DNA from: Flavobacteriaceae bacterium Ga0077528 | GTDB lineage: Bacteria > Bacteroidota > Bacteroidia > Flavobacteriales > Flavobacteriaceae | Direction: 5' to 3' | DNA length: 64,000 bases | Assembly (NCBI GenBank): GCA_001464475.1 | Contig: LNDX01000002.1 | Span: forward strand, 62,001-126,000 | Part shown: positions 19,597 to 27,553 of the stretch, piece after piece | How the letters are laid out: every line of letters begins with the position of its first letter | Numbering within the stretch: position 1 is the first letter of the stretch | The notes under the pieces: generated by a model | Databases searched by the model: none | Told to the model about the DNA's origin: nothing | Seen by the model: the letters and a program-made list of their open reading frames with translations, nothing else | Made by a program: the position numbers and the translations under genes

Positions 19597-20472
19597 TTAA
19601 CCTTTCAATTGTTCTCTATAAACATCAATATTTGCTGCAACTTTTGGATCTAACTCTGGTTCGGTAATGTCTGTTAATTTTTGCATTTCCTCCCAAATGG
19701 TTTTCGCTACAATATAACGTGCAACACCTTTATCATCTGCAGGAATAACATACCAAGGAGCATAATCTTTAGAAGTCATGTTAATTGCTTCTTCGTAACA
19801 CTTCATATAATCATCCCAGCGTTCGCGCTCTTTTAAATCACCTGTTGAAAATTTCCAATTGTCTTCTGGATTTTCTAATCGTTTTAACAATCGTAAACGC
19901 TGCTCTTCTTTACTCATGTGAAAATAAAACTTCAAAATTTTAGTTCCATTTTGCGAGATATGTTTTTCAAAATTGTTGATTTGCTCAAAACGATTTTCCC
20001 AAAATTGTGGCGTAATATCTTCTACTTTTTCAATTCCAGGAAGGTTTTCAAACAAAATATATTCTGGATGAACTCTAGTCACCAATACGTTTTCATAATG
20101 TGTTCTGTTGAAAACAGCAAACTTTCCTTTTTCTGGTAAAGCCAAATAATGACGCCATAAATAATCATGCTCCAACTCAGTAGAATTTGGAGTTTTAAAA
20201 CTATGAACCACGACACCACGTGGATTAAATTCTTTAAAAACCTCACGAATCAAGCTATCTTTTCCGCTGGTATCCATTCCTTGCAAGCAAATTAAAAACG
20301 CATGACGATTGTGAGCATACATAGCATCTTGCTTTTTGCTCAACTTTATCTGAACTTTATCCAACTCTTCTTCCTCTTGCTCTTTATCTGTATCAATATC
20401 TAATTTTGTTGGGATTTTTGACAAATTTATGTTTCCAACAACTTTAAAATCTTCTATGTTAATTGATTTCAT
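19597..20472 (-). CDS. Polyphosphate kinase 2 family nucleotide phosphotransferase
   Basis: PPK2 enzymes transfer phosphate from polyphosphate to nucleotides. The 291-aa one-domain protein has Walker A GMDTSGKD (residues 65-72), the lid/Walker B region with FNRTHYENVLVTRVHPE, and the Arg-rich KEERWDDYMKCYEEAI-like segment typical of class I/III enzymes. The C-terminal APWYVIPADDKGVARYIVAKTI block is diagnostic. Whether it prefers AMP, ADP or both cannot be told. It is divergent from the DUF6929-like gene. Confidence 0.92.
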   Translation of the reverse strand: MKSINIEDFKVVGNINLSKIPTKLDIDTDKEQEEEELDKVQIKLSKKQDAMYAHNRHAFLICLQGMDTSGKDSLIREVFKEFNPRGVVVHSFKTPNSTELEHDYLWRHYLALPEKGKFAVFNRTHYENVLVTRVHPEYILFENLPGIEKVEDITPQFWENRFEQINNFEKHISQNGTKILKFYFHMSKEEQRLRLLKRLENPEDNWKFSTGDLKERERWDDYMKCYEEAINMTSKDYAPWYVIPADDKGVARYIVAKTIWEEMQKLTDITEPELDPKVAANIDVYREQLKG

Positions 20473-20502
20473 TTTTAATTCATTTAATTATTGTAAAAAT
20501 AG

Positions 20503-20510
20503 TATTTTTG
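20503..20510 (+). promoter_or_regulatory. Promoter -7 box of DUF6929-like gene
   Basis: TATTTTTG matches TAnnTTTG and ends 21 bases before the ATG at 20532. It excludes the longer frame starting at 20463. Confidence 0.55.
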
Positions 20511-20531
20511 GTTTCTCATACACTACACAAA

Positions 20532-21365
20532 ATGGAAAAATTTCAACTTACATTACTATTTAAAATTATTGGTCTTGGCTCTGCTTCTGGATTGATTTAT
20601 CAAGATAATACTATTTTTGCAATTGGTGACAATAGCTCCTACCTATATGAATATCATATCGACAGCAATAAACTTGAACGTCATGCATTAGCTGAAAATT
20701 CAGAAGAAAATATTGCTAAAAGCATTAAACCCGATTTTGAAGCCATTACAAAATATCAAGATAGTTTATACCTTTTTGGTTCAGGTTCAACCGTAAACAG
20801 AACTATTATGGTTCAAGTTGATGCTAAATCTAAAAGTGTAATTAAATCGCAAGATTTATCCGATTTATATTTGGCAATGCAATCTTTTGGAAAAATAGCT
20901 GAAGAAGATTTTAATTTAGAAGGTGCTATTTTTAATGGTGAAACTTGGTTTTTGTTCAACAGAGGTAATGGAAAAACCAATAAAAATGTAGTTTTCACAA
21001 TCGACGGAAAAAACTTAGCCAATGAATTCCGAATTGTAGCCAATGAATACAAACTACCTAAAATAAAAGGTATAAGAACTAGTTTTACCGATGCAATTCT
21101 TGTTGATGACAAAATCTATTTTCTAGCAACTGCAGAAAATACTGACTCAACTTATAATGATGGTGAAGTGCTTGGAAGCATCGTTGGAAGAATTGATGTA
21201 AAGAAAATGAAAATTGATTTTACAAAGAAAATTACCAATACACAAAAATTTGAAGGAATAACGCTTTTCAAAAAATCGGAAAAAGAAATTGAATTTTTAC
21301 TTTGTGAAGATAATGATACCGAAGTTTTGGAATCTAATATTTATAAGTTAGTGATTAGTAAATAG
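20532..21365 (+). CDS. DUF6929-like beta-propeller-like protein
   Basis: This protein is 277 aa from the ATG at 20532 (MEKFQLTLLFKIIGLGSASGLIY). The frame extends to 20463, but a promoter box lies in that extension. It has no signal peptide. Repeated beta-strand pairs such as GSASGLIYQDNTIFAIGDNSSYLYEY, KPDFEAITKYQDSLYLFGSG and FEGITLFKKSEKEIEFLLCEDND suggest a beta-propeller. It resembles the family named DUF6929 in Bacteroidota, of unknown function; the name is from memory. It is divergent from PPK2. Confidence 0.65.
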   Translation: MEKFQLTLLFKIIGLGSASGLIYQDNTIFAIGDNSSYLYEYHIDSNKLERHALAENSEENIAKSIKPDFEAITKYQDSLYLFGSGSTVNRTIMVQVDAKSKSVIKSQDLSDLYLAMQSFGKIAEEDFNLEGAIFNGETWFLFNRGNGKTNKNVVFTIDGKNLANEFRIVANEYKLPKIKGIRTSFTDAILVDDKIYFLATAENTDSTYNDGEVLGSIVGRIDVKKMKIDFTKKITNTQKFEGITLFKKSEKEIEFLLCEDNDTEVLESNIYKLVISK

Positions 21366-21465
21366 TGAAAAGTGAAAAGCATATAGAATAAAACTTTAAA
21401 ACTTTTTTTCATCTCTTCCCAACCTTTTTATAAAAAATGTCCTCTTTATAATAAATACCTTAATT

Positions 21466-22002
21466 GTGATAAACGAAACGATATTAATTAACTGCCGAAA
21501 AATGCAACGCGATGCACAGCGACAAGTTTACGAACTGATGTCGCCTAAGTTGTATCGCACTTGTAAAAGGTATTTAAAAAAGGAAGAAGAAATTGAAGAA
21601 GTATTGGCCGATGCTTTCTACACTATTTTTACCAAAATTGATCAATTGAAAGAATTGGGTGCTTTTGAAGCTTGGGCAAGAAAAATAACAGTAAATCAAT
21701 GTTTGCATCAGTTAAAAAGAAATGTAAACTTTAATATTTACATTGAAGACGCAAGTATCCAACTGCAACCGGAAACGTTGCCGGAAACTCATTTGGAAGA
21801 AGAAGATTTGTTGAATTTACTCAATTTTATTCCAGAAGGATGCAAAACTATTTTTAACCTCTTTGTGATTGAAGGTTACGGTCATAAAGAAATAGCAAGC
21901 ATGCTAAAAATATCGGAAGGAACATCAAAATCACAATTGAATGTGGCTAAAACCAAACTGAAAGAATTAGTCAACAATCATTATTATCAACAAGTAAAAT
22001 AA
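21466..22002 (+). CDS. ECF-type RNA polymerase sigma factor
   Basis: This 178-aa sigma-70 family protein has region 2 (CRKMQRDAQRQVYELMSPKLYRTCKRYLKKEEEIEEVLADAFYTIF) and region 4 (IPEGCKTIFNLFVIEGYGHKEIASMLKISEGTSKSQLNVAKTKLKEL). The GTG at 21466 is chosen because it keeps the normal N-terminal helix; the first ATG, at 21502, would cut into region 2. Three bases after its stop begins a membrane protein with an anti-sigma layout, so the pair is probably a sigma/anti-sigma operon. Confidence 0.92.
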   Translation: MINETILINCRKMQRDAQRQVYELMSPKLYRTCKRYLKKEEEIEEVLADAFYTIFTKIDQLKELGAFEAWARKITVNQCLHQLKRNVNFNIYIEDASIQLQPETLPETHLEEEDLLNLLNFIPEGCKTIFNLFVIEGYGHKEIASMLKISEGTSKSQLNVAKTKLKELVNNHYYQQVK

Positions 22003-22005
22003 GTC

Positions 22006-22917
22006 ATGGACAATCAAGATAATTTATTCAACAAAATAAAATCGGCTGCTGAAAATGCTGAAACCAAAGATTTTCCCTCGATGGAAAAAGTTTGGTCGAG
22101 AATTGATGCAAAACTAGATACCAAAGTTGAAAAGAAACATAACAACAATTGGAAGAAACTTTTAGTTGCAGCCTCAATTGTATTAGTAGTTACCATTGGT
22201 TATCAGTTTTTTAAAACCGAAAAAGAAATTGTATCACCCAATAATGAAATCGTAACAAAAGAAGCTGAAAAACCAATAATTCAAGATTCATTAGAAAATC
22301 AAAATGGAATAGTTTCAACAGAAATTGAAAATCCGAATATTAAAGAAAATGTGGATGAAATTTTGAAAGAGCAAATTACAAAACCGAATCCAGTAGTTAT
22401 CTCTGAAAAAGCCGAAGAAAAAGTTAAAGCAAAGAGTTATGATGATATTATGGAAGTACCAAGTGTAGTAAAAAATAATCAAGCTCCTAGAAATTCTAAC
22501 ACTACTTGGTATGGCAATAACAATTTTGAATCACGTGGGGTAACTTATGAAGAAGTTAAAGCAGAAAAGAATGATGATAATTTAAAAAAGAGTAAGGATA
22601 CTAAAAAACTAGATCCAATTGTTGTAGTAGACGGTGAAGTTACTAGAGAAAAACTATCTAACATTAATGATGAAGATATTGAAATCATTTTAGAATTACC
22701 TGAGCCGCTTTATATTATTAATAAAATATATTACACCGAACAAGAATTATTTGGTCCGAATCCGACAAGTCCTTATGCGCCTTTGAATAAACAAAAGATT
22801 GAAAGTATTTCTATTTTACCTCCAGAAAAAGCAGTTTCAATTTATGGAGAAAAAGGAAAAAAAGGTGTTGTAATTGTAACAACAAAAGACGGAAAACCTA
22901 TGCCTAAAAAGGAATAA
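22006..22917 (+). CDS. Probable anti-sigma-factor-like membrane protein with plug-like C-terminus
   Basis: The 303-aa protein has a cytoplasmic N-terminus of about 47 residues (with FPSMEKVWSRIDAKLD), one transmembrane helix (LLVAASIVLVVTIGYQFF, about 48-66), and a long low-complexity Glu/Lys/Asn periplasmic part. It ends in a block like a TonB-receptor plug loop (SISILPPEKAVSIYGEKGKKGVVIVTT). It directly follows the ECF sigma gene and precedes a CarboxypepD_reg-like gene. The layout fits a regulator of the sigma factor; the anti-sigma role is inferred from position and topology. Confidence 0.75.
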   Translation: MDNQDNLFNKIKSAAENAETKDFPSMEKVWSRIDAKLDTKVEKKHNNNWKKLLVAASIVLVVTIGYQFFKTEKEIVSPNNEIVTKEAEKPIIQDSLENQNGIVSTEIENPNIKENVDEILKEQITKPNPVVISEKAEEKVKAKSYDDIMEVPSVVKNNQAPRNSNTTWYGNNNFESRGVTYEEVKAEKNDDNLKKSKDTKKLDPIVVVDGEVTREKLSNINDEDIEIILELPEPLYIINKIYYTEQELFGPNPTSPYAPLNKQKIESISILPPEKAVSIYGEKGKKGVVIVTTKDGKPMPKKE

Positions 22918-22947
22918 ACCATTTTTACATATTAAAAAAACTAAACC

Positions 22948-23298
22948 ATGAAAAGTCTTAAACATATTTCATTAGCCATAACTATGCTTTGTTGTTTCCT
23001 TAGTTTTAGTCAAGAAAAAACAATTACAGGAACCGTTTCTGATAAAAACGAAGTGCTTCCGTTTGTAGTTGTTCAAATAAAAGGAACTAAAACGTTTACT
23101 CATACCGATTTTGATGGAAAATTTTCTATCAAAGCAAAGGTTGGCGATACATTGCTATTTAGCTTTATCGGATACGATTCTGTTAAAGTAAAAATAAAGA
23201 AGCGAACAAATACCTTAAACATAGTCTTAATAAGTAATACCATTTTATTACAAGAAACTTATCCAGTTGAGAGTTCCATTAGAAAACAAAAAACTTAA
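22948..23298 (+). CDS. Carboxypeptidase-regulatory-like domain protein, possibly truncated
   Basis: The 116-aa protein has a signal peptide (cleavage after FSQ) and one CarboxypepD_reg-like beta-sandwich (residues 24-98): ITGTVSDKNEVLPFVVVQIKGTKTFTHTDFDGKFSIKAKVGDTLLFSFIGYDSVKVKI. This is the domain found at the N-terminus of SusC-like TonB receptors. The frame stops at TAA 23296. Fourteen more sense codons follow in the same frame (TEIIEISKEAIEKT) before a TAG, which suggests a recently shortened 3' end. It closes the ECF sigma operon. Confidence 0.75.
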   Translation: MKSLKHISLAITMLCCFLSFSQEKTITGTVSDKNEVLPFVVVQIKGTKTFTHTDFDGKFSIKAKVGDTLLFSFIGYDSVKVKIKKRTNTLNIVLISNTILLQETYPVESSIRKQKT

Positions 23299-23378
23299 AC
23301 AGAAATAATTGAAATTTCAAAAGAAGCTATTGAAAAAACGTAGCTAGAAAATAATTAGGTTAAATTTGGTTAATTAAA

Positions 23379-23411
23379 AAACCCGATAAGTTCATAGAAT
23401 TTATCGGGTTT
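23379..23411. terminator. Terminator between the sigma operon and the ABC-F gene
   Basis: The arms AAACCCGATAA (23379-23389) and TTATCGGGTTT (23401-23411) form an 11-bp stem with an 11-base loop. It lies between convergent transcripts, with A-rich sequence before and T-rich sequence after. Confidence 0.8.
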
Positions 23412-23475
23412 ACTTTATATGATAGTCTAAATACTAAAATCTTAATACTTAATACTCTTGTCTTAATACTAAAAT

Positions 23476-25110
23476 CTACTTCTCAATTTCTTTTAATGAA
23501 TCCATTTTCTTGTGAGCTAAGAAACCTTTTATGTCTTCAAAATGTTCTTTTACTCGTTTGTTTCCAAATTCAAATACTTTGGTAGCCAATCCGTCAAGGA
23601 AATCTCTATCGTGTGAAACTAGAATTAAAGTTCCATCAAAATCACGCAAAGCATCTTTGATAATGTCTTTAGTTTTCATATCTAAGTGATTTGATGGCTC
23701 ATCCAAAATTAGAAGATTTACAGGTTCTAACAATAATTTAATCATTGCCAAACGCGTTTTTTCACCACCAGAAAGTACTTTTACTTTTTTGGTTGTATCA
23801 TCGCCATGAAACATAAAAGCTCCAAGAATATTTTTTATTTGAGTTCGAACATCACCAACGGCAATATTATCAATTGTTTCAAATATAGTAGCGTTTTCGT
23901 CTAATAATGCAGCTTGATTTTGAGCAAAGTAACCAATTTGAGCATTGTGTCCAATCTCAACCGAACCGCTATTGATTTCGATTTCTTTCATGATGGCTTT
24001 AATCATAGTTGATTTTCCTTCACCATTTTTTCCAACAAATGCTACTTTATCTCCACGTTCAATTACGATATTGGCATCTTTAAAAATCAATTTATCACCA
24101 TACGATTTCTCTAAATCTTTAACAATTACTGGATATTGACCTGAGCGAATTGATGGTGGAAATTTCAACTTTAAAGCCGAATTATCAATTTCATCCACTT
24201 CGATAGGAACAATTTTTTCTAACATTCTAACACGCGATTGAACGGCATCGGTTTTTGAAAAAGTACCACGAAATCTATCAATAAATGCCTGATTATCTGC
24301 GATATATTTCTGTTGTTCATCATATGCTTTTTGCTGATGAATACGTCTCTCTTTTCTTAATTCTAAATAATGAGAATATTTGGCTTTGTAATCATAAATT
24401 CTTCCCATTGTAACTTCGATAGTTCGGTTTGTAATGTTGTCTACAAAGGCTCTATCGTGCGAAATTACCATTACTGCTTTAGCTTGATTGATAAGAAAAT
24501 CTTCCAACCATTCGATACTATCCATATCTAAGTGATTAGTTGGCTCATCTAGAAGAATCAAATCTGGTTTAGTTAATAAGATTTTTGCTAATTCAATTCG
24601 CATTCTCCAACCACCAGAAAACTCTTTTGTTGGACGATTGAAATCTTCTCTTTCAAATCCTAATCCTTTTAATATTTTTTCAACTTCGGCTTCATAATTC
24701 ACTTCTTCAATTGAATAGTATTTTTCAGATAGCTCCGAAACTCTTTCAATCAATTTCATATAGTCATCACTTTCATAATCGGTACGAATGGTCAATTGTT
24801 CGTTGATTTCGTCGATTTCTTTTTTCATATTCAACACCGCAGCAAACGCTTTTGATGTTTCTTCCATTACCGTACAATTATCTTCTGTTAATAAATGTTG
24901 AGGCAAATAGGCAACAACTGCATCACTTGGAGCTGAAATATTTCCACGTGTTGGTTTATTTGCACCGGCAACAATTTTTAACAAAGTAGATTTTCCTGCT
25001 CCATTTTTACCCATTAAGGCAATTTTATCAGTTTCATTGATAGCAAATGTTACTTCACTAAAAAGAGTTGTTCCACCAAATTCAACGGCAATATCGTTAA
25101 CTGTAATCAT
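23476..25110 (-). CDS. ABC-F family ATP-binding protein (ribosome-associated type)
   Basis: This 544-aa soluble protein has two ABC cassettes: Walker A GKNGAGKST (residues 34-42) and GKNGEGKST (around 360), signatures EFSGGWRMRIELA and LSGGEKTRLAM, and Walker B LILLDEPTNHLDM and LLILDEPSNHLDM. The linker between cassettes is rich in charged residues and matches the P-site tRNA interaction motif of ABC-F translation factors. It has no membrane domain. Close relatives such as YbiT act on stalled or initiating ribosomes; the exact subfamily is uncertain. Confidence 0.93.
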   Translation of the reverse strand: MITVNDIAVEFGGTTLFSEVTFAINETDKIALMGKNGAGKSTLLKIVAGANKPTRGNISAPSDAVVAYLPQHLLTEDNCTVMEETSKAFAAVLNMKKEIDEINEQLTIRTDYESDDYMKLIERVSELSEKYYSIEEVNYEAEVEKILKGLGFEREDFNRPTKEFSGGWRMRIELAKILLTKPDLILLDEPTNHLDMDSIEWLEDFLINQAKAVMVISHDRAFVDNITNRTIEVTMGRIYDYKAKYSHYLELRKERRIHQQKAYDEQQKYIADNQAFIDRFRGTFSKTDAVQSRVRMLEKIVPIEVDEIDNSALKLKFPPSIRSGQYPVIVKDLEKSYGDKLIFKDANIVIERGDKVAFVGKNGEGKSTMIKAIMKEIEINSGSVEIGHNAQIGYFAQNQAALLDENATIFETIDNIAVGDVRTQIKNILGAFMFHGDDTTKKVKVLSGGEKTRLAMIKLLLEPVNLLILDEPSNHLDMKTKDIIKDALRDFDGTLILVSHDRDFLDGLATKVFEFGNKRVKEHFEDIKGFLAHKKMDSLKEIEK

Positions 25111-25176
25111 TTTTAATATGTTGGAAGTTAGAAGATGGAAGTTGGGTGCTTCTATCTATTTAAATTTTTGAAGGTG

Positions 25177-25206
25177 CAAAGATAGATTAATTAAGGAATT
25201 TATCAA
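25177..25206 (-). promoter_or_regulatory. Promoter of the ABC-F gene
   Basis: On the minus strand TTG (complement of 25204-25206) is followed after 19 bases by TATCTTTG (complement of 25177-25184), a full match to the Bacteroidota promoter pattern. It is 67 bases upstream of the ATG. Confidence 0.75.
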
Positions 25207-25331
25207 TTTCAATATCAGAAAAAAAAGGTTTGTTTTTCAATGATTTATTAATTGAAATGCTAATTTTTTAAAGTTTAAATAATTCGGAAGATTTAGTTAC
25301 ATAATTTGAAAGACAAAAAATAAATTTAGAG

Positions 25332-25339
25332 TAATTTTG
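25332..25339 (+). promoter_or_regulatory. Promoter -7 box of the YbjJ-like MFS gene
   Basis: TAATTTTG matches TAnnTTTG. TTTG at 25305-25308 lies 23 bases upstream. The ATG follows 18 bases after the box. Confidence 0.6.
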
Positions 25340-25357
25340 AAAATCTAATGAAACCTT

Positions 25358-26587
25358 ATGCCATTAATTGACTATAGTTTTTTAAGCAAAATTTTACCTA
25401 AAGCGAAGATTAAAAAATCGTTCCAAAAAGCGAAACAATCTTATCTTATTCGAATAAGAATTGCTACTTCGTTATTTTTCTTCGGAATGGGATTTTGTTT
25501 TGCAACTTGGGCAAGTAGAATTCCTGATTTAAAATTAAGTTTGAATTTAAGTGAATCTGATTTAGGTTCGATTTTATTTGCTTTACCAGCAGGACAATTA
25601 ATTGCAATGCCTTTATCTGGAATAGTTGTAGCAAAATATGGCAGTAGAAAAATAGCCATTTTAGGACTTTTTGTTTATGCTTTTTTCTTGACTTTATTGG
25701 GTTTACCGACAGAAAGTTGGCAATTAGCTTTAGGTTTATTTCTCTTCGGATTTTTTGGTAATTTTTGCAATATTGCAGTGAACAGTCAAGGCGTTTTTAC
25801 ACAACAATTATTTGACAAACCAATCACAGGATCATTTCATGGTTCATGGAGTTTAGCAGGGTTTTCTGGAGCATTATTAGCTTTATTAATGCTTTATTTG
25901 AAATTATCTCCATTTCAACATTTCTTAATAGTTTTATTGATTATAACTATATTAATTGCAACTAATTATAATTATTTAGTAAAAGTCAAACCTCAAAAAC
26001 CAGTAGGAAAAGAGAAAACTTCCTTCTTCAAAATTCAAGATAAGACCTTGATTTGGTATGGCTTGATTTGCTTTTTATGTATGGCGAGTGAAGGAATTAT
26101 GTTTGATTGGAGTGGCGTTTATTTTAAGGAAATTGTAAAAGCTCCAGGTGCATTAGCCATTTTAGGTTACACTTCCTTTATGATTACTATGGCAATTGGA
26201 CGATTTTTGAGTGATATTTTAGTTCGAAAATTTGGTTCAAGAAATGTGATTCTTACAAGTGGATTTGTGATATCAATCGGATTATATTGCGCTGTTTTAT
26301 TTCCTTATTTGATTCCTTGTACAATTGCTTTTATGTTAGTTGGATTTGGAGTTTCTAATGTAATTCCGATTGTATTTAATGCAGCTGGAAACAGCAAAAA
26401 AGTTTCAACAAGTGTTGCGTTAACAATAGTCTCTAGTATCAGCTTTGTCGGATTTTTAATTGGACCACCATTAATAGGTTACATCGCCGAACTTACAAGC
26501 TTGAAATATTCGTTTGCCTTTATTGGAGTTTTTGGCGTTTTAATTTCGACTTTAGTTTACAAACTGAATTTGTTCAAGAAATTATAA
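25358..26587 (+). CDS. MFS transporter, YbjJ-like
   Basis: This 409-aa protein has twelve hydrophobic spans. The first span block is IRIATSLFFFGMGFCFATWASRIPDLKLSLNLSESDLGSILFALPAGQLIAMPLSGIVVAKYGSRK, which matches the YbjJ/sugar-transporter-like branch. The second half begins near residue 225 (IWYGLICFLCMASEGIMFDWSGVYF). The substrate is unknown. The last codons overlap one copy of a 74-bp repeat that carries a duplicate of the DUF2007 gene 3' end; the stop codons of this gene and the duplicate overlap. Confidence 0.9.
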   Translation: MPLIDYSFLSKILPKAKIKKSFQKAKQSYLIRIRIATSLFFFGMGFCFATWASRIPDLKLSLNLSESDLGSILFALPAGQLIAMPLSGIVVAKYGSRKIAILGLFVYAFFLTLLGLPTESWQLALGLFLFGFFGNFCNIAVNSQGVFTQQLFDKPITGSFHGSWSLAGFSGALLALLMLYLKLSPFQHFLIVLLIITILIATNYNYLVKVKPQKPVGKEKTSFFKIQDKTLIWYGLICFLCMASEGIMFDWSGVYFKEIVKAPGALAILGYTSFMITMAIGRFLSDILVRKFGSRNVILTSGFVISIGLYCAVLFPYLIPCTIAFMLVGFGVSNVIPIVFNAAGNSKKVSTSVALTIVSSISFVGFLIGPPLIGYIAELTSLKYSFAFIGVFGVLISTLVYKLNLFKKL

Positions 26588-26654
26588 ACTCAATCGAAAC
26601 TCCTCAATTACAGGACTTGCTTTTCCGTAATCAACTTCTTGAATGAATAATTCA
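26581..26654. repeat. 74-bp direct repeat, copy A (flanks toxin-antitoxin unit)
   Basis: It matches 27239-27312 without gaps at 72 of 74 positions. On the minus strand it encodes the last 23 residues and stop of the DUF2007 protein (ELFIQEVDY...EEFRLSL), but is detached from the gene body. It ends 4 bases before the toxin stop codon. Confidence 0.95.
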
Positions 26655-26658
26655 ATTA

Positions 26659-26958
26659 CTATTTTTTTAGTTTTATTGGATTTTGCCGAGTGTCAAAAAT
26701 TTGTAGAATTCTGATTTCTGTCTCAGATTGAATTTTATATATAATTTTATAATTTCTAACAACCATTCTTCTAAAAGGTTCTCCAAGAAATTCGTCAATT
26801 TGATATTGCTCTGCAAAATGGATGCTTTTACTTTGGATAATTATATCTTGAATAACATTTTTTGCTCCTTGAGGCGATTTTAATTTAATGAATTCAAAGA
26901 TTAATTTCAAATCGGCTTTTGCTTGATTATCCCAAAGAATCTGTATTGGTTTTTTCAT
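26659..26958 (-). CDS. RelE/ParE-family toxin
   Basis: The protein is 99 aa from the ATG at 26958, which starts one base after the antitoxin stop (a longer in-frame start at 26973 would overlap the antitoxin). The fold pattern is typical: ILWDNQAKADLKLIFEFIKLKSPQGAKNVIQDI (two helices), then the beta-sheet FRRMVVRNYKIIYKIQSETEIRILQIFDTRQNP. The Arg/Lys/Tyr-rich strand V-V-R-N-Y-K-I-I-Y is the usual active-site region. The family acts as ribosome-dependent mRNases or gyrase inhibitors. The pair sits between 74-bp direct repeats. Confidence 0.88.
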   Translation of the reverse strand: MKKPIQILWDNQAKADLKLIFEFIKLKSPQGAKNVIQDIIIQSKSIHFAEQYQIDEFLGEPFRRMVVRNYKIIYKIQSETEIRILQIFDTRQNPIKLKK

Positions 26959-26959
26959 T

Positions 26960-27205
26960 CTACCAATTTTCAATTTCCTTTTCTAAATCTTCAATTGTTG
27001 TGAATTTTCCAGATGAAATTCTTTCGTCGGCTTCTTTAACCATATTGATATACTCTTCTTTATCAACAGGATAGCCACTAATTGTGTGCGCAACTACTTC
27101 TTTATCTAAAACTGATTTAAGTGCAATGATTTTTTTTAGTTTACTTTCATCATTTAGATTAAGTAGCCAATTAACTAATTCATTTTTTTTTGCAGTTATA
27201 TCCAT
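26960..27205 (-). CDS. Antitoxin of RelE/ParE-type module
   Basis: This 81-aa protein precedes the toxin. The N-terminal helices (KKNELVNWLLNLNDESKLKKIIALKSVLD) are followed by the antitoxin-type tail VAHTISGYPVDKEEYINMVKEADERISSGKFTTIEDLEKEIENW. Similar G-x-P-L/V-[TD]-K-E-E-Y...G-x-[FY]-x-T-x-E-x-L tails occur in antitoxins paired with ParE toxins. It has its own -7 box TATATTTG on the minus strand (27226-27233). Confidence 0.85.
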   Translation of the reverse strand: MDITAKKNELVNWLLNLNDESKLKKIIALKSVLDKEVVAHTISGYPVDKEEYINMVKEADERISSGKFTTIEDLEKEIENW

Positions 27206-27225
27206 TTTAAATAGTTTTTAAAAAA

Positions 27226-27233
27226 CAAATATA
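27226..27233 (-). promoter_or_regulatory. Promoter -7 box of the toxin-antitoxin operon
   Basis: The minus strand reads TATATTTG, matching TAnnTTTG, 21 bases upstream of the antitoxin ATG. It lies inside the inserted unit, so the module carries its own promoter. Confidence 0.6.
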
Positions 27234-27238
27234 CAAAA

Positions 27239-27312
27239 ATTACAAACTCAATCTAAACTCCTCAATTACAGGACTTGCTTTTCCGTAATCAACTTCTTGA
27301 ATGAATAATTCA
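27239..27312. repeat. 74-bp direct repeat, copy B (inside DUF2007 gene 3' end)
   Basis: It matches 26581-26654 at 72 of 74 positions; both mismatches lie in or next to the last codons. This copy forms the present 3' end of the DUF2007 gene. Confidence 0.95.
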
Positions 27313-27455
27313 GCAGCTTTTGAAGTTTGAATACTTGGTAGAACATTCGCTTGATTGTTGTGTCTTAAAACTGTATTTATCCCAACTGCTTCTATCTTTT
27401 CTTGTAATGAAATAGCTAGAACTTCTTCTCCTGAAAATATTTTGATTAAACCCAT
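27240..27455 (-). CDS. DUF2007 domain protein (putative signal-transducing protein)
   Basis: The protein is 71 aa from the ATG at 27455: MGLIKIFSGEEVLAISLQEKIEAVGINTVLRHNNQANVLPSIQTSKAAELFIQEVDYGKASPVIEEF. This is the compact GlnB-like DUF2007 fold, with F-S-G-E/S-x-x-x-A near the start. The frame extends upstream to 27524 through a 15-bp tandem repeat, but that part is unlikely to be coding. The last 24 codons are duplicated 658 bp downstream next to the MFS gene. Confidence 0.85.
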   Translation of the reverse strand: MGLIKIFSGEEVLAISLQEKIEAVGINTVLRHNNQANVLPSIQTSKAAELFIQEVDYGKASPVIEEFRLSL

Positions 27456-27457
27456 TT

Positions 27458-27487
27458 TGTTGTATATTGTATTGTTGTATATTGTAT
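27458..27487. repeat. 15-bp tandem repeat upstream of DUF2007 gene
   Basis: The unit TGTTGTATATTGTAT is present twice without mismatch, directly upstream of the DUF2007 ATG. Confidence 0.9.
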
Positions 27488-27553
27488 GATTGTAATTTAT
27501 TGTGAGATTCCTTCGTAATAACAAATTGAGTGGGAAGATCTGAAACCTGAAAC

